Origin: Petunia secreta
Lineage: Eukaryota > Streptophyta > Magnoliopsida > Solanales > Solanaceae
NCBI GenBank assembly: GCA_029990175.1
Contig: JARKIP010000685.1
Location: forward strand, 119,065-183,064
DNA: 64,000 bases
Direction of reading: 5' to 3'
Position 1 is the first letter of the stretch; each line of letters begins with the position of its first letter. A model generated the notes under the pieces. It worked only from the letters and a program-made list of their open reading frames with translations. It searched no databases and was not told the DNA's origin. This document shows positions 21,928-32,400 of the stretch, piece after piece. The translations under genes and the position numbers were made by a program.

Positions 21928-24900
21928 TCATCCGTGTATTTTGGTCATCCCTAACTCCAACCTGTTCCTCTCGAACTGCACTTTGTTCAAAGCTTTGGTA
22001 AATATGTCAGCAATTTGGTCTTCAGTCCTGCATGAATTCATAGTGATTAGACCCTTTTCTACATTGTCTCTCAGAAAATGATGTCTAATATCAATGTGTT
22101 TGGTCCTTTTGTGTTGGACTGGGTTCTTGGCAATGTTCACAGCACTAGTGTTGTCACAAAAGATTGGCACTGCACCACACTTGATTCCAAAATCCTCCAG
22201 TTGCTGCTTGATCCATAGCAATTGTGAGCAGCATGAAGCAGCTGCCACATACTCAGCTTCAGCAGTTGACAAGGCAACAGAGTTTTGTTTCTTTGTAGCC
22301 CATGACACCAAGCAAGGACCTAAGAAGTGTGCCATCCCCGAAGTGCTTTTCCTATCAACCAAATGACCTGCATAATCTGCATCAGCAAAACCAATTAGTT
22401 CAAAAGTTCCACCTCTGGGATACCAAAGGCATAGATCCTGAGTCCCTTTCAAGTATCTCAGGATTCTCTTCACAGCTGTCAAGTGCGATTCCTTAGGTTT
22501 TGATTGAAATCTGGCACACAGTCCTACGCTGTAGACTATGTCAGGTCGACTTGCTGTGAGATAAAGAAGTGAGCCAATGATTCCTCTATACTTGGTCTCA
22601 TTTGTCGAAGGACCAAGTTCATCCTTATCGAGCTTTGTTCCAGGAGCAATAGGAGTAGTCATCTCCTTAGCTCCTTCCATGTTAAACTTCTTCAACAATT
22701 CCTTGACATATTTTTGCTGGTGTATCATAGTTCCTTCCGGTGTCTGCTTTATCTGCAACCCAAGGAAGAAATTCAATTCACCCATCATGCTCATCTCAAA
22801 CTCACTTCCCATCAGGTCAGCAAAACCTTTGCTCAGCTCCTCATCAGTGGCTCCAAAGATGATATCATCGACATACACTTGAACTACCATTAGATCCTTT
22901 CCTTGCTTCTTGAGAAATAGTGTGTTGTCAATTTTGCCTCTTGAAAAACCATTTTTCATCAAGAATCCCGAGAGTCTTTCATACCAGGCTCTAGGAGCTT
23001 GCTTCAAACCATACAGAGCCTTGTCCAGTTTGTACACATGATCAGGGAATTCATTGCTCACAAATCCTGGAGGCTGTACTACATAAACTTCTTCATTCAG
23101 GTACCCATTCAAGAAGGCACTCTTCACATCCATCTGATACAGTGTGAATTCCATGTATGTAGCAAAAGAAATCAGCATTCTAATGGCTTCCATTCGTGCC
23201 ACTGGTGCAAAGGTTTCATCATAATCTATTCCTTCTTCTTGACTATAGCCCTGAACAACCAACCTTGCCTTGTTTCTTGTAACTATGCCATGTTCATCCA
23301 GCTTATTTCTGAACACCCATTTAGTTCCAATTATGGATCTGTCCTTTGGCTTAGGAACTAGGTGCCACACCTTGCTTCTTTCAAATTGATGAAGTTCCTC
23401 CTGCATAGCTATAATCCAATCTGGATCTTCTAGTGCTTCTTTGACATTTTTTGGTTCCAAGGCTGAGAGGAAAGCAAAGAATGCACAGAAGTTCTTTAAT
23501 GCTGACCTAGTCATAATTCCTGTATCCAGTTCAGATAGAACGTTCTCCAAAGGGTGAGAACTTTGATGTTTCCATGGCTTGATCTGAATCTGATTAGAAG
23601 AACCTGCAGCATCGTCTTGAGTAGATTCTTCTTGACTTTCTTGATCTTCAGCTTCATCAGAAGTTCCCCCTGTCAAGTTGACTCCTTCATCTGACATGAC
23701 TTTGCTCTCCTTTTCATCCGAGTCCTCCAGTTCATCTATGCTTTCTTCTCTTCTTAAGCCAATCACCTGATCATCTGCATCATCTTCTCCTATTTCCTTA
23801 TCTGATTCATCGAACACAACATGCATACTTTCTTCTACTACTTGTGTCCTTCTGTTGAGTACCTTGTATGCCTTACTTTGAGTGGAGTATCCCAAGAATA
23901 TTGCCTCATCACTCCTAGCATCAAACTTTCCCAAGGGTTCCTTGCCATTGTTGTGAACAAAGCATTTGCACCCAAAAGGCCTTAGGTGAGCAATGCTTGG
24001 CTTTCTGCCTCTGAGTAACTCATATGGAGTTTTGTCAAGGATGGCTCTGATGGAACACCTATTTAGCAAGTAACATGCAGTGTTTACAGCTTCAGCCCAG
24101 AAGTTTCTTGCTAGTCCACTTGACAGCAGCATGGTTCTAGCCATATCCTCCAACGACCTGTTCTTCCTCTCAACCACCTCGTTTTGTTGGGAAGTTCTTG
24201 GTGCAGAAAAGTTGTGATCTATGTTGTTCCCTGCACAGTACTCAGAAAATTTTGAGTTTTCAAACTCAGTTCCATGATCTGATCGAATACTGATGAGTTC
24301 AAGACTTAGCCTTTTCTGAACCACACCAGCCCAGTCTTTAAAGTTCTCAAAAGCTTCATCCTTAGAGGCCAAGAACAAGGTCCATGTATACCTTGAGTAG
24401 TCGTCAACAATCACGAACACAAACCTCTTTCCTCCTCTGCTTTTTACTCTCATAGGTCCACACAAATCCATATGTACCAGCTCCAGTGGCTTAGATGTGC
24501 TGACCACTTTCTTTGACTTGAATGACGTTCTTACATGCTTTCCCTTTACACAGGCATCGCACATTTTTATATTTTCAAACTTCTTTCTTGGAAATCCACG
24601 AACTAGTTCCTTTGAGGCCAGCTTGTTTAATTGAGTGAGACTTGCATGGCCCAGTCTTTTGTGCCACAGCTGAGAGTCACTATCTTGCACATTCAAGCAT
24701 GTCAGATTGTTTTCAGGTAAGGACTTCAGTGATGCCTTGTACACGTTGTTCACTCTTTTTCCTTCCATCACCACTTCTCCACTCTGTAGGTTCTTCACGA
24801 TGCACCCTAAAGAGGAGAAGCTCACTTCGTTTCCTCTGTCACATAGTTGAGAGATGCTTAGTAAATTGTGTCTAAGACCATCCACACAATAAACATTTTC

Positions 24901-25092
24901 AATTGCATGTTCCAGAGATCTCCCAATCTTCCCAATGCCTACTATCTGACCACTTTTTCCTCCTCCGAAGGCAACACTGCCTCCTTGGAATGCTGCGAGT
25001 GAGAGAAAATTTCTTCTATCTCCTGTCATGTGCCTGGAACAACCGCTATCAAGAATCCAGCTTGAGTTGTTCTCCCTCACTCCAGCCTGCAA
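21928..25092 (-). CDS. Copia pol polyprotein (protease, integrase, reverse transcriptase, RNase H)
   Basis: The 1054-codon uninterrupted frame contains, in order: the protease active site in WILDSGCSRHMTGD (Asp15); the GAG-pre-integrase HHCC zinc finger (LWHKRLGHAS ... CDACVKGK, about 142-185); the integrase catalytic core (HMDLCGPM, IRSDHGTEF, and a glutamate in NEVVERKNRS); reverse transcriptase (TKWVFRNKLDEHG, YQMDVKSAFLNGYL, and the YVDD box in QVYVDDIIFGATD); and RNase H (FADADYAGHL, STAEAEYVAAASC, NPVQHKRTKHIDIRHHF). The first codon is TTG, so translation must come from gag by frameshift, readthrough or splicing. Gag lies in a different phase and stops six bases upstream. All key residues are present, so the enzyme set may still be functional. 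Confidence 0.93.
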   Translation of the reverse strand: MQAGVRENNSSWILDSGCSRHMTGDRRNFLSLAAFQGGSVAFGGGKSGQIVGIGKIGRSLEHAIENVYCVDGLRHNLLSISQLCDRGNEVSFSSLGCIVKNLQSGEVVMEGKRVNNVYKASLKSLPENNLTCLNVQDSDSQLWHKRLGHASLTQLNKLASKELVRGFPRKKFENIKMCDACVKGKHVRTSFKSKKVVSTSKPLELVHMDLCGPMRVKSRGGKRFVFVIVDDYSRYTWTLFLASKDEAFENFKDWAGVVQKRLSLELISIRSDHGTEFENSKFSEYCAGNNIDHNFSAPRTSQQNEVVERKNRSLEDMARTMLLSSGLARNFWAEAVNTACYLLNRCSIRAILDKTPYELLRGRKPSIAHLRPFGCKCFVHNNGKEPLGKFDARSDEAIFLGYSTQSKAYKVLNRRTQVVEESMHVVFDESDKEIGEDDADDQVIGLRREESIDELEDSDEKESKVMSDEGVNLTGGTSDEAEDQESQEESTQDDAAGSSNQIQIKPWKHQSSHPLENVLSELDTGIMTRSALKNFCAFFAFLSALEPKNVKEALEDPDWIIAMQEELHQFERSKVWHLVPKPKDRSIIGTKWVFRNKLDEHGIVTRNKARLVVQGYSQEEGIDYDETFAPVARMEAIRMLISFATYMEFTLYQMDVKSAFLNGYLNEEVYVVQPPGFVSNEFPDHVYKLDKALYGLKQAPRAWYERLSGFLMKNGFSRGKIDNTLFLKKQGKDLMVVQVYVDDIIFGATDEELSKGFADLMGSEFEMSMMGELNFFLGLQIKQTPEGTMIHQQKYVKELLKKFNMEGAKEMTTPIAPGTKLDKDELGPSTNETKYRGIIGSLLYLTASRPDIVYSVGLCARFQSKPKESHLTAVKRILRYLKGTQDLCLWYPRGGTFELIGFADADYAGHLVDRKSTSGMAHFLGPCLVSWATKKQNSVALSTAEAEYVAAASCCSQLLWIKQQLEDFGIKCGAVPIFCDNTSAVNIAKNPVQHKRTKHIDIRHHFLRDNVEKGLITMNSCRTEDQIADIFTKALNKVQFERNRLELGMTKIHG

Positions 25093-25097
25093 GACAA

Positions 25098-25990
25098 TTA
25101 GAGGTTAGCCTTAGGAACCCAGACAAGCTTGGGTCCCTTCTTATGAGAGAATGGATAAATCAAATCTTGTTTGGCCCATTTGGGTAAAACACATTTCTTA
25201 TTTTTGGCTCTTGCCTTGACAATATTAATACACTCTTGTTTAGTATGACCAGTTTTACCACAAAAAGTGCATAACATGTTGCAAGGTAATCCTACATATT
25301 TGCTTTTAGGATTATATGAGGGCAGGGGCTTCTTGAATCCTAAACCTTGTTTTCCTTTGTTTTGATTTTCAAAGATCCAATTCATTGCCTCTGAAGATTT
25401 ATTCCATTTTGTAAGTCTGGTGAGTTCAAGTTTTGAGTTTTCAACCTTTTGATTTAACATCCTGTTTTTCTCAATTTCTTGATACAAAATCTCATTTGTC
25501 CTTTTCAATTCATTTTCCAGAAAGGTTTGAACTTCACTCATAACTTGCTTACCATTCTTACTCTCCCTCAACTGATTACATTCCAATTCAAGCTCAGTAA
25601 TTTTAGAGTTTGACACAAGAGTCTGCCCTTTCAAGATAGCATTAGTTTCTTCAAGTTCAATATTCTGTTCCAGGAGACTCTTGTATTTAGTTCTAAGATT
25701 ACTCAGTTCTTCAGTTAAGTTATCCTTTTCAAGTTTTTCTTTTTCATACCCTTCAATCAGGGTGGCTGTGATTAGAATTAAATTTTCAGGAGAGTATGTA
25801 TGTAAAGTTTCTTTTAGATCAGATAGACATACCTCAGCTGAATTTCCTGTTTCCTCTCCATCAGTTGCCATAAGAGCAGAGTCCTTTTTGATGTTGTCAG
25901 CAATGTACAATTCCTTCAGTTTCCTCCATATTTCCTTGGCAGATTTGCACTCCAGTATCCGTGTCTTCCAGTGATTGTAATGAGTCCCAT
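25098..25990 (-). CDS. Gag, C-terminal part with CCHC zinc knuckle, 5'-truncated
   Basis: The frame covers 270 residues from an internal methionine at 25910; the reading frame extends upstream to about 25990, where element homology stops. It has a long predicted coiled-coil (about residues 50-165, heptads of Leu, Glu and Lys), then a KGKQGLGF basic patch and a single CCHC knuckle CTFCGKTGHTKQEC (about 213-226), followed by KCVLPKWAKQDLIYPF. The knuckle binds RNA in the virus-like particle. The frame ends with a stop six bases before pol opens in another phase. The N-terminal capsid-forming region is missing. Confidence 0.8.
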
Positions 25991-27272
25991 TCGCTCGTTT
26001 TATGGTTTATGAATGTGGTTTTGCACTAATTTTATGTCGTGTGTATGTAGGGTGTTGTGCAGTGCAATTGGAGCTTTATAGAGCGTGCTTGAGCAAGAAA
26101 AGATTGGATTTTGATTGAGGATTGGATCGAGCACACGAAGGCACGACACGAGCGAGCAAAGGAGCAAGGAACGGAGCAGATTGGCTGGGCGCCACAGGTG
26201 GCGCGCCGCGCCAGCCACCGCGCCCAGCTTCTGGCGCGTTTGGCTGCGCGGCGCGGAGCCATAGCGTGCAAAGTTTGACGGGGTCTGCCTTGGGTCGCGC
26301 GTTCGGGGGCGCGGGGCGCCCGTTATAGCGCCCTTGGAGCGTTTTGGAACTTCCTATTTCGTCTAGGATTGGGTCTAACTTATTACTAGGCTTTTGTAAA
26401 CCCTATAAATACTCTTTTACTTAGTTTTTTATAGGAGTTCAGACTTTGGAGCAAATTTGAGAGCTCATAACATCAAGACAAGGGTTTTTCTTGCTTCCAT
26501 TAATTTATTTCATCATTATTTCATTATTACATCAATTCCTTGTGTTGTTATTATGAGTATGCGTGGCTAAATCTATCGTTCTAGGGTTAGAGTATTACAT
26601 GAAGGTTGATGTTTGAAGATTGATTCCCATTAATTGAATCCCACTACGGGTTACTTATTCTTTCTTGATTTCACTTGTGTAATTGTCAGGGCCCGATTAT
26701 TACGCATTATCTATGGTTTTTAGATTGAACTCGAAAGAGGGAATTTAATTACGTAATAAGAAAGAATAGAACTAGTTTGTGAACCCGGGCATCGGGGAAC
26801 CAATTTGTGAGTAGGATAGACATATACTTGCTCGCCTAGTTTAACTCATTACAGAATTCGTTAATGCGTGCACGTGATTCAACCCATAGACATATAGGGA
26901 TTGGAGTAGCCTGCATAGACCGTGAAGAACTGAAAGGTTTTCACGGGTACATTTAATCTGTTAGTTAGTAACCCGGGATTTAAGAAGTGGAATCAATTGG
27001 AAAACTCAACTGGATTGTTCGTAACTCTGACCCTGGACCGTCTCTTTATTACTGATAACAACCAAGTTTTGCTCCATTGCTTGAATTCACTTTTACCATT
27101 TAATTACTGTTCTTTAGTTAACAAAATCCTCACTATTGGAAAAAGATCCCTGAATAGTTTAAATAAATTGTTTGCTAGAACTCAGTCTGCATAGTCCTCG
27201 TGGGAATGATACTCATCTTATCACTTTATTACTTGTCGACCACGTATACTTGCGTGTGCGTTTGGGAGCAAC
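25991..27272 (+). mobile_element. Tat/Ogre-like LTR
   Basis: The sequence ends CACGTATACTTGCGTG ... GGGAGCAACAAG, the 3' end typical of Tat-lineage LTRs as I recall it. It contains a promoter-like TATAAAT at 26404 and a leader-like region after it. It has a GC-rich core (26160-26340, full of GGCGC words) unlike the rest of the window. The left limit is the junction with truncated Sirevirus gag and may not be the true LTR start. Confidence 0.55.
26404..26410 (+). promoter_or_regulatory. LTR TATA box
   Basis: CCCTATAAATACTC sits in the middle of the LTR, about 40 bp before a probable transcript start. Typical of a plant LTR promoter. Confidence 0.5.
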
Positions 27273-28698
27273 AAGTTTTATAAATGTGACTTTCAAGCTA
27301 TGATGTTGATGCTCAGAGGCCTGCAGCCCTTCTCCAACACATCTGGCCTAACCACTAATGCCAACAAATCAAATATATTCAGTGTAAATATGAGCAACCA
27401 GAGTATAGCAGATCTATATGAGCTAACCGGATATCAAAGAGGGACCCTGCCTTTTAATATCTTGGAGTGCCCATATCTTCAAAAAGATTAACAACAGCTT
27501 ATTGTGGAACACTACTGGAGAAGATTACAAACAGAATAAGAGCATGGGGGACGAGGCATCTGTCCTATGCTGGCAAACCCCAACTAGTTAATTCAGTCCT
27601 AATGCATCTTCATGTTTATTGGTCTTCAATATTTTTGTTGCCTAGGAAGGTACTCAAGGAAATTGTAGCAGCATGTAGGAGCTTTCTATGGGATAGTAAG
27701 GTGCAGATCTCTAAAGCACCACTGGTAGCATAGGACATAGTATGCAGAGGAAAGAAGGAAGGTGGGCTTGGGATCACAGACTGCATAATCTTGAATGAGG
27801 ATGCACTGGCAAAGTATGTATGGAACATTGCACAGAAAGCTAATAATCTATAGGTGAGATGGGTTAACCATGTCTATCTTAAAGGAGAAGAATAGTGGCA
27901 GTGCATGGCTCCAGGAGAGTGCAGTTGGTATTGGAAGAAAATCAGCAGCATTAAGGAGAACTTCAAAGCTGGATATGTACAGAATGATTGGCTCAGAGCT
28001 GCAGTAGAGTACACAATAGCGAGTGGGTACAAATAGAACAAGGGGAATGCAGAAACAAACCAGTGGTGGAGATGGGATTGGAATCCTTTGAACATCCCAA
28101 ATATAGTTTCATCTGTTGGTTGGTGATGCACAAAAGACTAATGACTTATGATAGACTAATGAAGTATGGAATAAGTCAAATAGATGAATGCTTAATATGG
28201 CGGGCAGCTAGTGAAACTATTGATCACTTGTATTTTGAGTGTCAGTTCTCCAAGCAATGCCTCCAAGGGATTCTTCACTGTCTGGGAACTGACATCATCA
28301 ACATAGACATGCGAGGACTATGGAGAAGGATCTACAGGAAAATGCAAGGGGTAACGTGCAGAAAGATTGTTTCAGCAATGCTGTCAGCCAAAATATATGA
28401 AATCTGGAGAGCCAGGAATGATGCGTAGTCGAATCATAAAATACAAAGGCCTCAAATAGTACAGAAAACAGTCATTAATGAGTGTAAATTCAGGATACAG
28501 GAGAGAAAATATAGTAGAAGAGAAAGAGCATGACTAAGAAAAAGATATACAGGAGAGTTAATATAGGATAATTAAGATGTAATAAGATAGGAATAGAAGT
28601 AGTTGTAATAGTGGGGAGCTGTTTTGTTTTTGTTTCATAGTAAATTGATGGTGGCGGTGATGAATAAAAGATTGTCTTCACAAAAAAAAAAAAAAAAA
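27273..28698 (+). mobile_element. L1 LINE, 5'-truncated, with poly(A) tail
   Basis: Plus-strand frames with a few stops give the ORF2 part after the polymerase core: GLTTNANKSNIFSV, then LTTAYCGTLLEKITNRIRAWGTRHLSYAGK, LVNSVLMHLHVYW, then ENPK-like and zinc-finger reverse transcriptase text (KYSFICWLVMHKRLMTYDRL ... CLIWRAASETIDHLYFEC, 27988-28428). A 17-base poly(A) follows at 28682-28698. It abuts the Tat-like LTR end on its left. Confidence 0.8.
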
Positions 28699-29455
28699 TT
28701 ATAGTTTTCTAGGATTAGATAGTTGTGTCATTCGCTGTTCACTTGTGATAGCCATTGTTAACTTTATATACGCCTAGATTATTAAATCGAACGGGCTCTC
28801 ATACCGTCGGGCTCTCATACCGTCTGTTGGATTTGAATAAGGAAGATTAGTAATCAAAGAGATAATTTTAATGACAGGTCGTAACTTTACGCCGTATCGT
28901 AGTAACTCTAGATGGGTAAAGGTAATGTTATATATGAGGTGACAGTAAGTCTGGGAACAATTGCTTGTAATTTCAGCAGTGTTTATGTTTTATTTTACTT
29001 TCTGGATGAACACTTCAGCCAATATCTCTTTTGTTTATATAGATACAATGGAGACTCATTGTTATGTATCTCTTACACTTCCTAAAAATAATCTTTAACC
29101 ACTGGTCTTTCTTTACAAAACATGTTTCATGACATATGAACCACCACTCCTTAACAAACTAAACAAAGTATTAACACAAGAACTATTAGACAAAATACTA
29201 AACACAAGAACTATTAGACAAAATACTATCTAGGAAAATTTCATTTTCCTTAAAGAACAAATTGCCTTCAATCCATGCCGACCCTATCGACTATCATAAG
29301 AATATAAAGATTCAACTTGTAAGTACGTTTCTGAAGATGCTCAATACGACTATCTTATTGGAAGTCTCTCAATCAATAATAAATAGAAACTTCTTTCTCC
29401 ATGGATGCTTCAACATGGGCACTTAGCTCGGCAATATAACATCCACATGGGCTTG
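28699..29455. other. 3' flank of the diterpene synthase gene
   Basis: No coding exon is seen. On the minus strand this follows the stop codon of the gene at 29456 and should hold its 3' untranslated region and polyadenylation signal. GGGCTCTCATACCGTC is repeated in tandem near 28793-28823. Confidence 0.4.
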
Positions 29456-32400
29456 TTATGGAGAAAGTTTGATTGGTTCATAACATAAGGTGTTTATTTT
29501 ACTCTTGATCTCCTCTGGAGAGTGAAAACCATCGTTGGTCGAGTATAAAAACGTAGCTATTTTGCTTGTGCTCCAAAAGAGATCCTTGCATGCTTGTGGC
29601 AACTTACTTCCTTTCTTTTGAAGAATCATTTTCAGCAGTTTGCGTCTGTTACTTTCGATTAACTCATTTACTTGCGTAAGAGCGTCTTCCTCCGTAATGG
29701 TTCCTCTACTTTTTGTTAAAAGTACTTTGATTATGTTGGTCGTCCTTTCTTCTTTTTCTCTCTGTAACAAATGGAGTAGAAAAATAAGATTATACCTCTG
29801 TTTTGATTTTCTAATTAGTTTAATAATATAATCTTACTTCTCCATTGCACATAAAATGCACATGGGAAATAAGCTACGTAAAAATAGAATTCAAATTTAG
29901 TGTATATGATTAAAGAAACAAAAAAGAACATAACATACTTTTATTTGAGCCCTGATATTCCACTTGAAAAGTATGGCAAAATTAACAAAAGCACGTACAA
30001 GAATTTAACTACAAATTAAAATGAACGAAGAAATGAAGAATACCTCGTAAGTCTGAATGTCATTGAGAAGTCTACACAGCATAGAGGTACATTTGCAGAT
30101 TTCACTAAGTTCATCACTTTTTAAAACCTCCTCTGATAGTTTTGGTCCAAGAAGAAAATGTGTTGTAAAAAGAATGACTTTGGTAGTTACAGTAACACAG
30201 GCAGTAGACATGTAGTCTTCTACACTTGGTGTGATCTCTTCTCTCCACCACTCTACTTCCCTCATCATGCAATGCAGAATTTCAATAACCTATATATCAC
30301 TCGTGAAAGATAGATGAAATTAAAATGAGAAAAGAGATCAACGCACTTTAACATAAATAAGTAATTAATCACGATTCACATTATTCACATATGAGGGGTG
30401 TGTCGAGACATACTTAAGAAAAACAGTTAGGCCTGCGCGTCAGGAATGTTGTAATGAGACGTAATTAAAAAAAGAATCAAGTAACCTAATACAATTTTTG
30501 AACCTCCCTATCATTAAACTAGAATACTTCATTGTGTTAAAGTGGATTTAATAAAGTAATTTATATACAACCGAAAAAGATGCTTTGGCCCTTGTTGTAT
30601 TGTACAGTTCTCGTAGCGGATTTCACTAAAGCCCGTTCGTGCTACTTAATTCCGCCCCCGGTGAGGGTCTATTGAGACATAACTAAGTAAATGTAATCGT
30701 ACAATATTAAACAACTTAAACTTTTAGACAATTTGATTAAATAATTCATGAAAAATCGTAACTAGACGTTTAACGTACCAGGTTAATTAGGTGATGTTTG
30801 ACACACCGCCCTTGTATAAACTGTGCCTTGGCTGCACACTGATTTACCGTTTTGTACAAGGCAAAAAATAAAATCTCTACTCTCTCTGAAACACAACCGA
30901 TGGTTGAATATCCATCCCACCTGTAAATAACAACACTTCTCAACATTAGTCATGAAATATTCTAACTAGAGAAAGCAACTGATTTTCTGGAAATATGTGT
31001 TAAAGAATGAGACCAGTACCCTTCTACTAATTTGATTAGGTTAACCAGTTCCTCTTGTGAAACCAAGTTGTCGAAAAACCAATCCACTACGCTCATGAGT
31101 GAAACATATTTTGCAAACTCGATACGAGCAATAGAGAATTCTGGTTGGAAGAAAAATGAGGAAATTGGCAAATAAGAAGCATATATGTATATTGGTGTAA
31201 GTCCCAGTTGTTGTAGTTTGCTATCATCATACCACCTACAATATATTAATTAAGAAAAGAAAGAATCAATTTTGAGAGGGAAGGATTAGAATTTCAGAAT
31301 TAATGTTATTTCCTGATCAAGGTAATTGATACTCATATATACCTCTTGAGAACTTGAATATCTTCTTGCCTTACTCTTTGGCATAAATTAAAATTATTTA
31401 CCGATAGAAGTAGAAAATCCCTGTTGTATATGTTTGGGGACCTAAAAGAGAAATCATACTCAGATTGCATCGTTAGAAATGAATGATAATACTATGACAT
31501 CATGACACCATGAAATAACTAGTAGTTTGCCACGATCTCGATCTCGTTAAATTGAACTTCTCTCTGTCCTAATAAACAATACAACTACATTGTTAACATT
31601 AGGGTAATTTTGATGAATAGGCACGTCTTAGGACGCTGAATGATGTACAACCATCATTTGCAAAGTTTCAGAGGAACAGCTACAGCCACTCAACCTTCCG
31701 AGATATTCATGAATTTAAGTCCAAATTTCATTACAAGTTACTGAAATTTAAAGCGAAAATGCTGATAGTTCAAAAACTACTGAAGTTGAGAATTCCTAAT
31801 ATTTTTTAAGCCAAAATCAATATTTTCACCTCAAACTTTAGTATTTTATACATGTTAATGATTAGACATACATGTTAATGACGTCGGTATGAAATAAGAA
31901 AATTGAACATAAAAGGTAGATTAAAAATAATTTACTTTTATCAACAAATTTTAATAAAAATTAAATTTAAAATTTTAGTCCATCACATAATTTTAGTCTT
32001 ACATATGGTGTTCATCGACTTAGAAAAAGTGTATGACAAGGTCCCTAGAGAGATTTTGTGGAGGTGCTAGGAATCTAAAGGTGTCCCAATAGTATCCGTT
32101 TGGGTGATTAAGAATATATACGAAGGAGCCAAGACCCAAGTGAGAACAGTGGGGAGAGATTCAGAGAACTTCCTGGTCGAGATGAGGTTGCATCAGTGGT
32201 CAGTGCTTAGTTCATTTTTATTTGCTCTTGTGATGGATGAATTGACTCGGAGTATTCAAGGAGAGGTGTCGTGGTGTATGTTATTTGCAGATGATATAAT
32301 TCTGATGGAGGAAATACGCAGAGGTGTAAATGAGAAGCTGGAGGTGTGGAGGCGGACTTTAGAGTCTAAAGGCTTCAGACAAAGCAGGACTAAGACAGAA

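Larger units (their letters stand above)
17834..25990 (-). mobile_element. Sirevirus-type Ty1/copia retrotransposon, 5'-truncated
   Basis: Minus-strand order is gag C-terminal part (25910-25098), pol (25092-21928), two frames of an env-like ORF (21436-19195), polypurine tract (18729-18742) and a 3' LTR (17834-18728). An additional ORF between pol and the 3' LTR is the trait that sets Sireviruses apart from other copia elements. The 5' LTR and the gag N terminus are missing: sequence changes near 25990 to a Tat-like LTR. Pol is open over 1054 codons, so the copy is fairly young. It landed in intron 1 of the truncated diterpene synthase copy, inside a SINE. Confidence 0.8.

Noticed and set aside
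26000..26328. Alanine/arginine-rich frames on both strands
   Set aside because: They are by-products of the GC-rich LTR block, where stop codons are rare in every frame.
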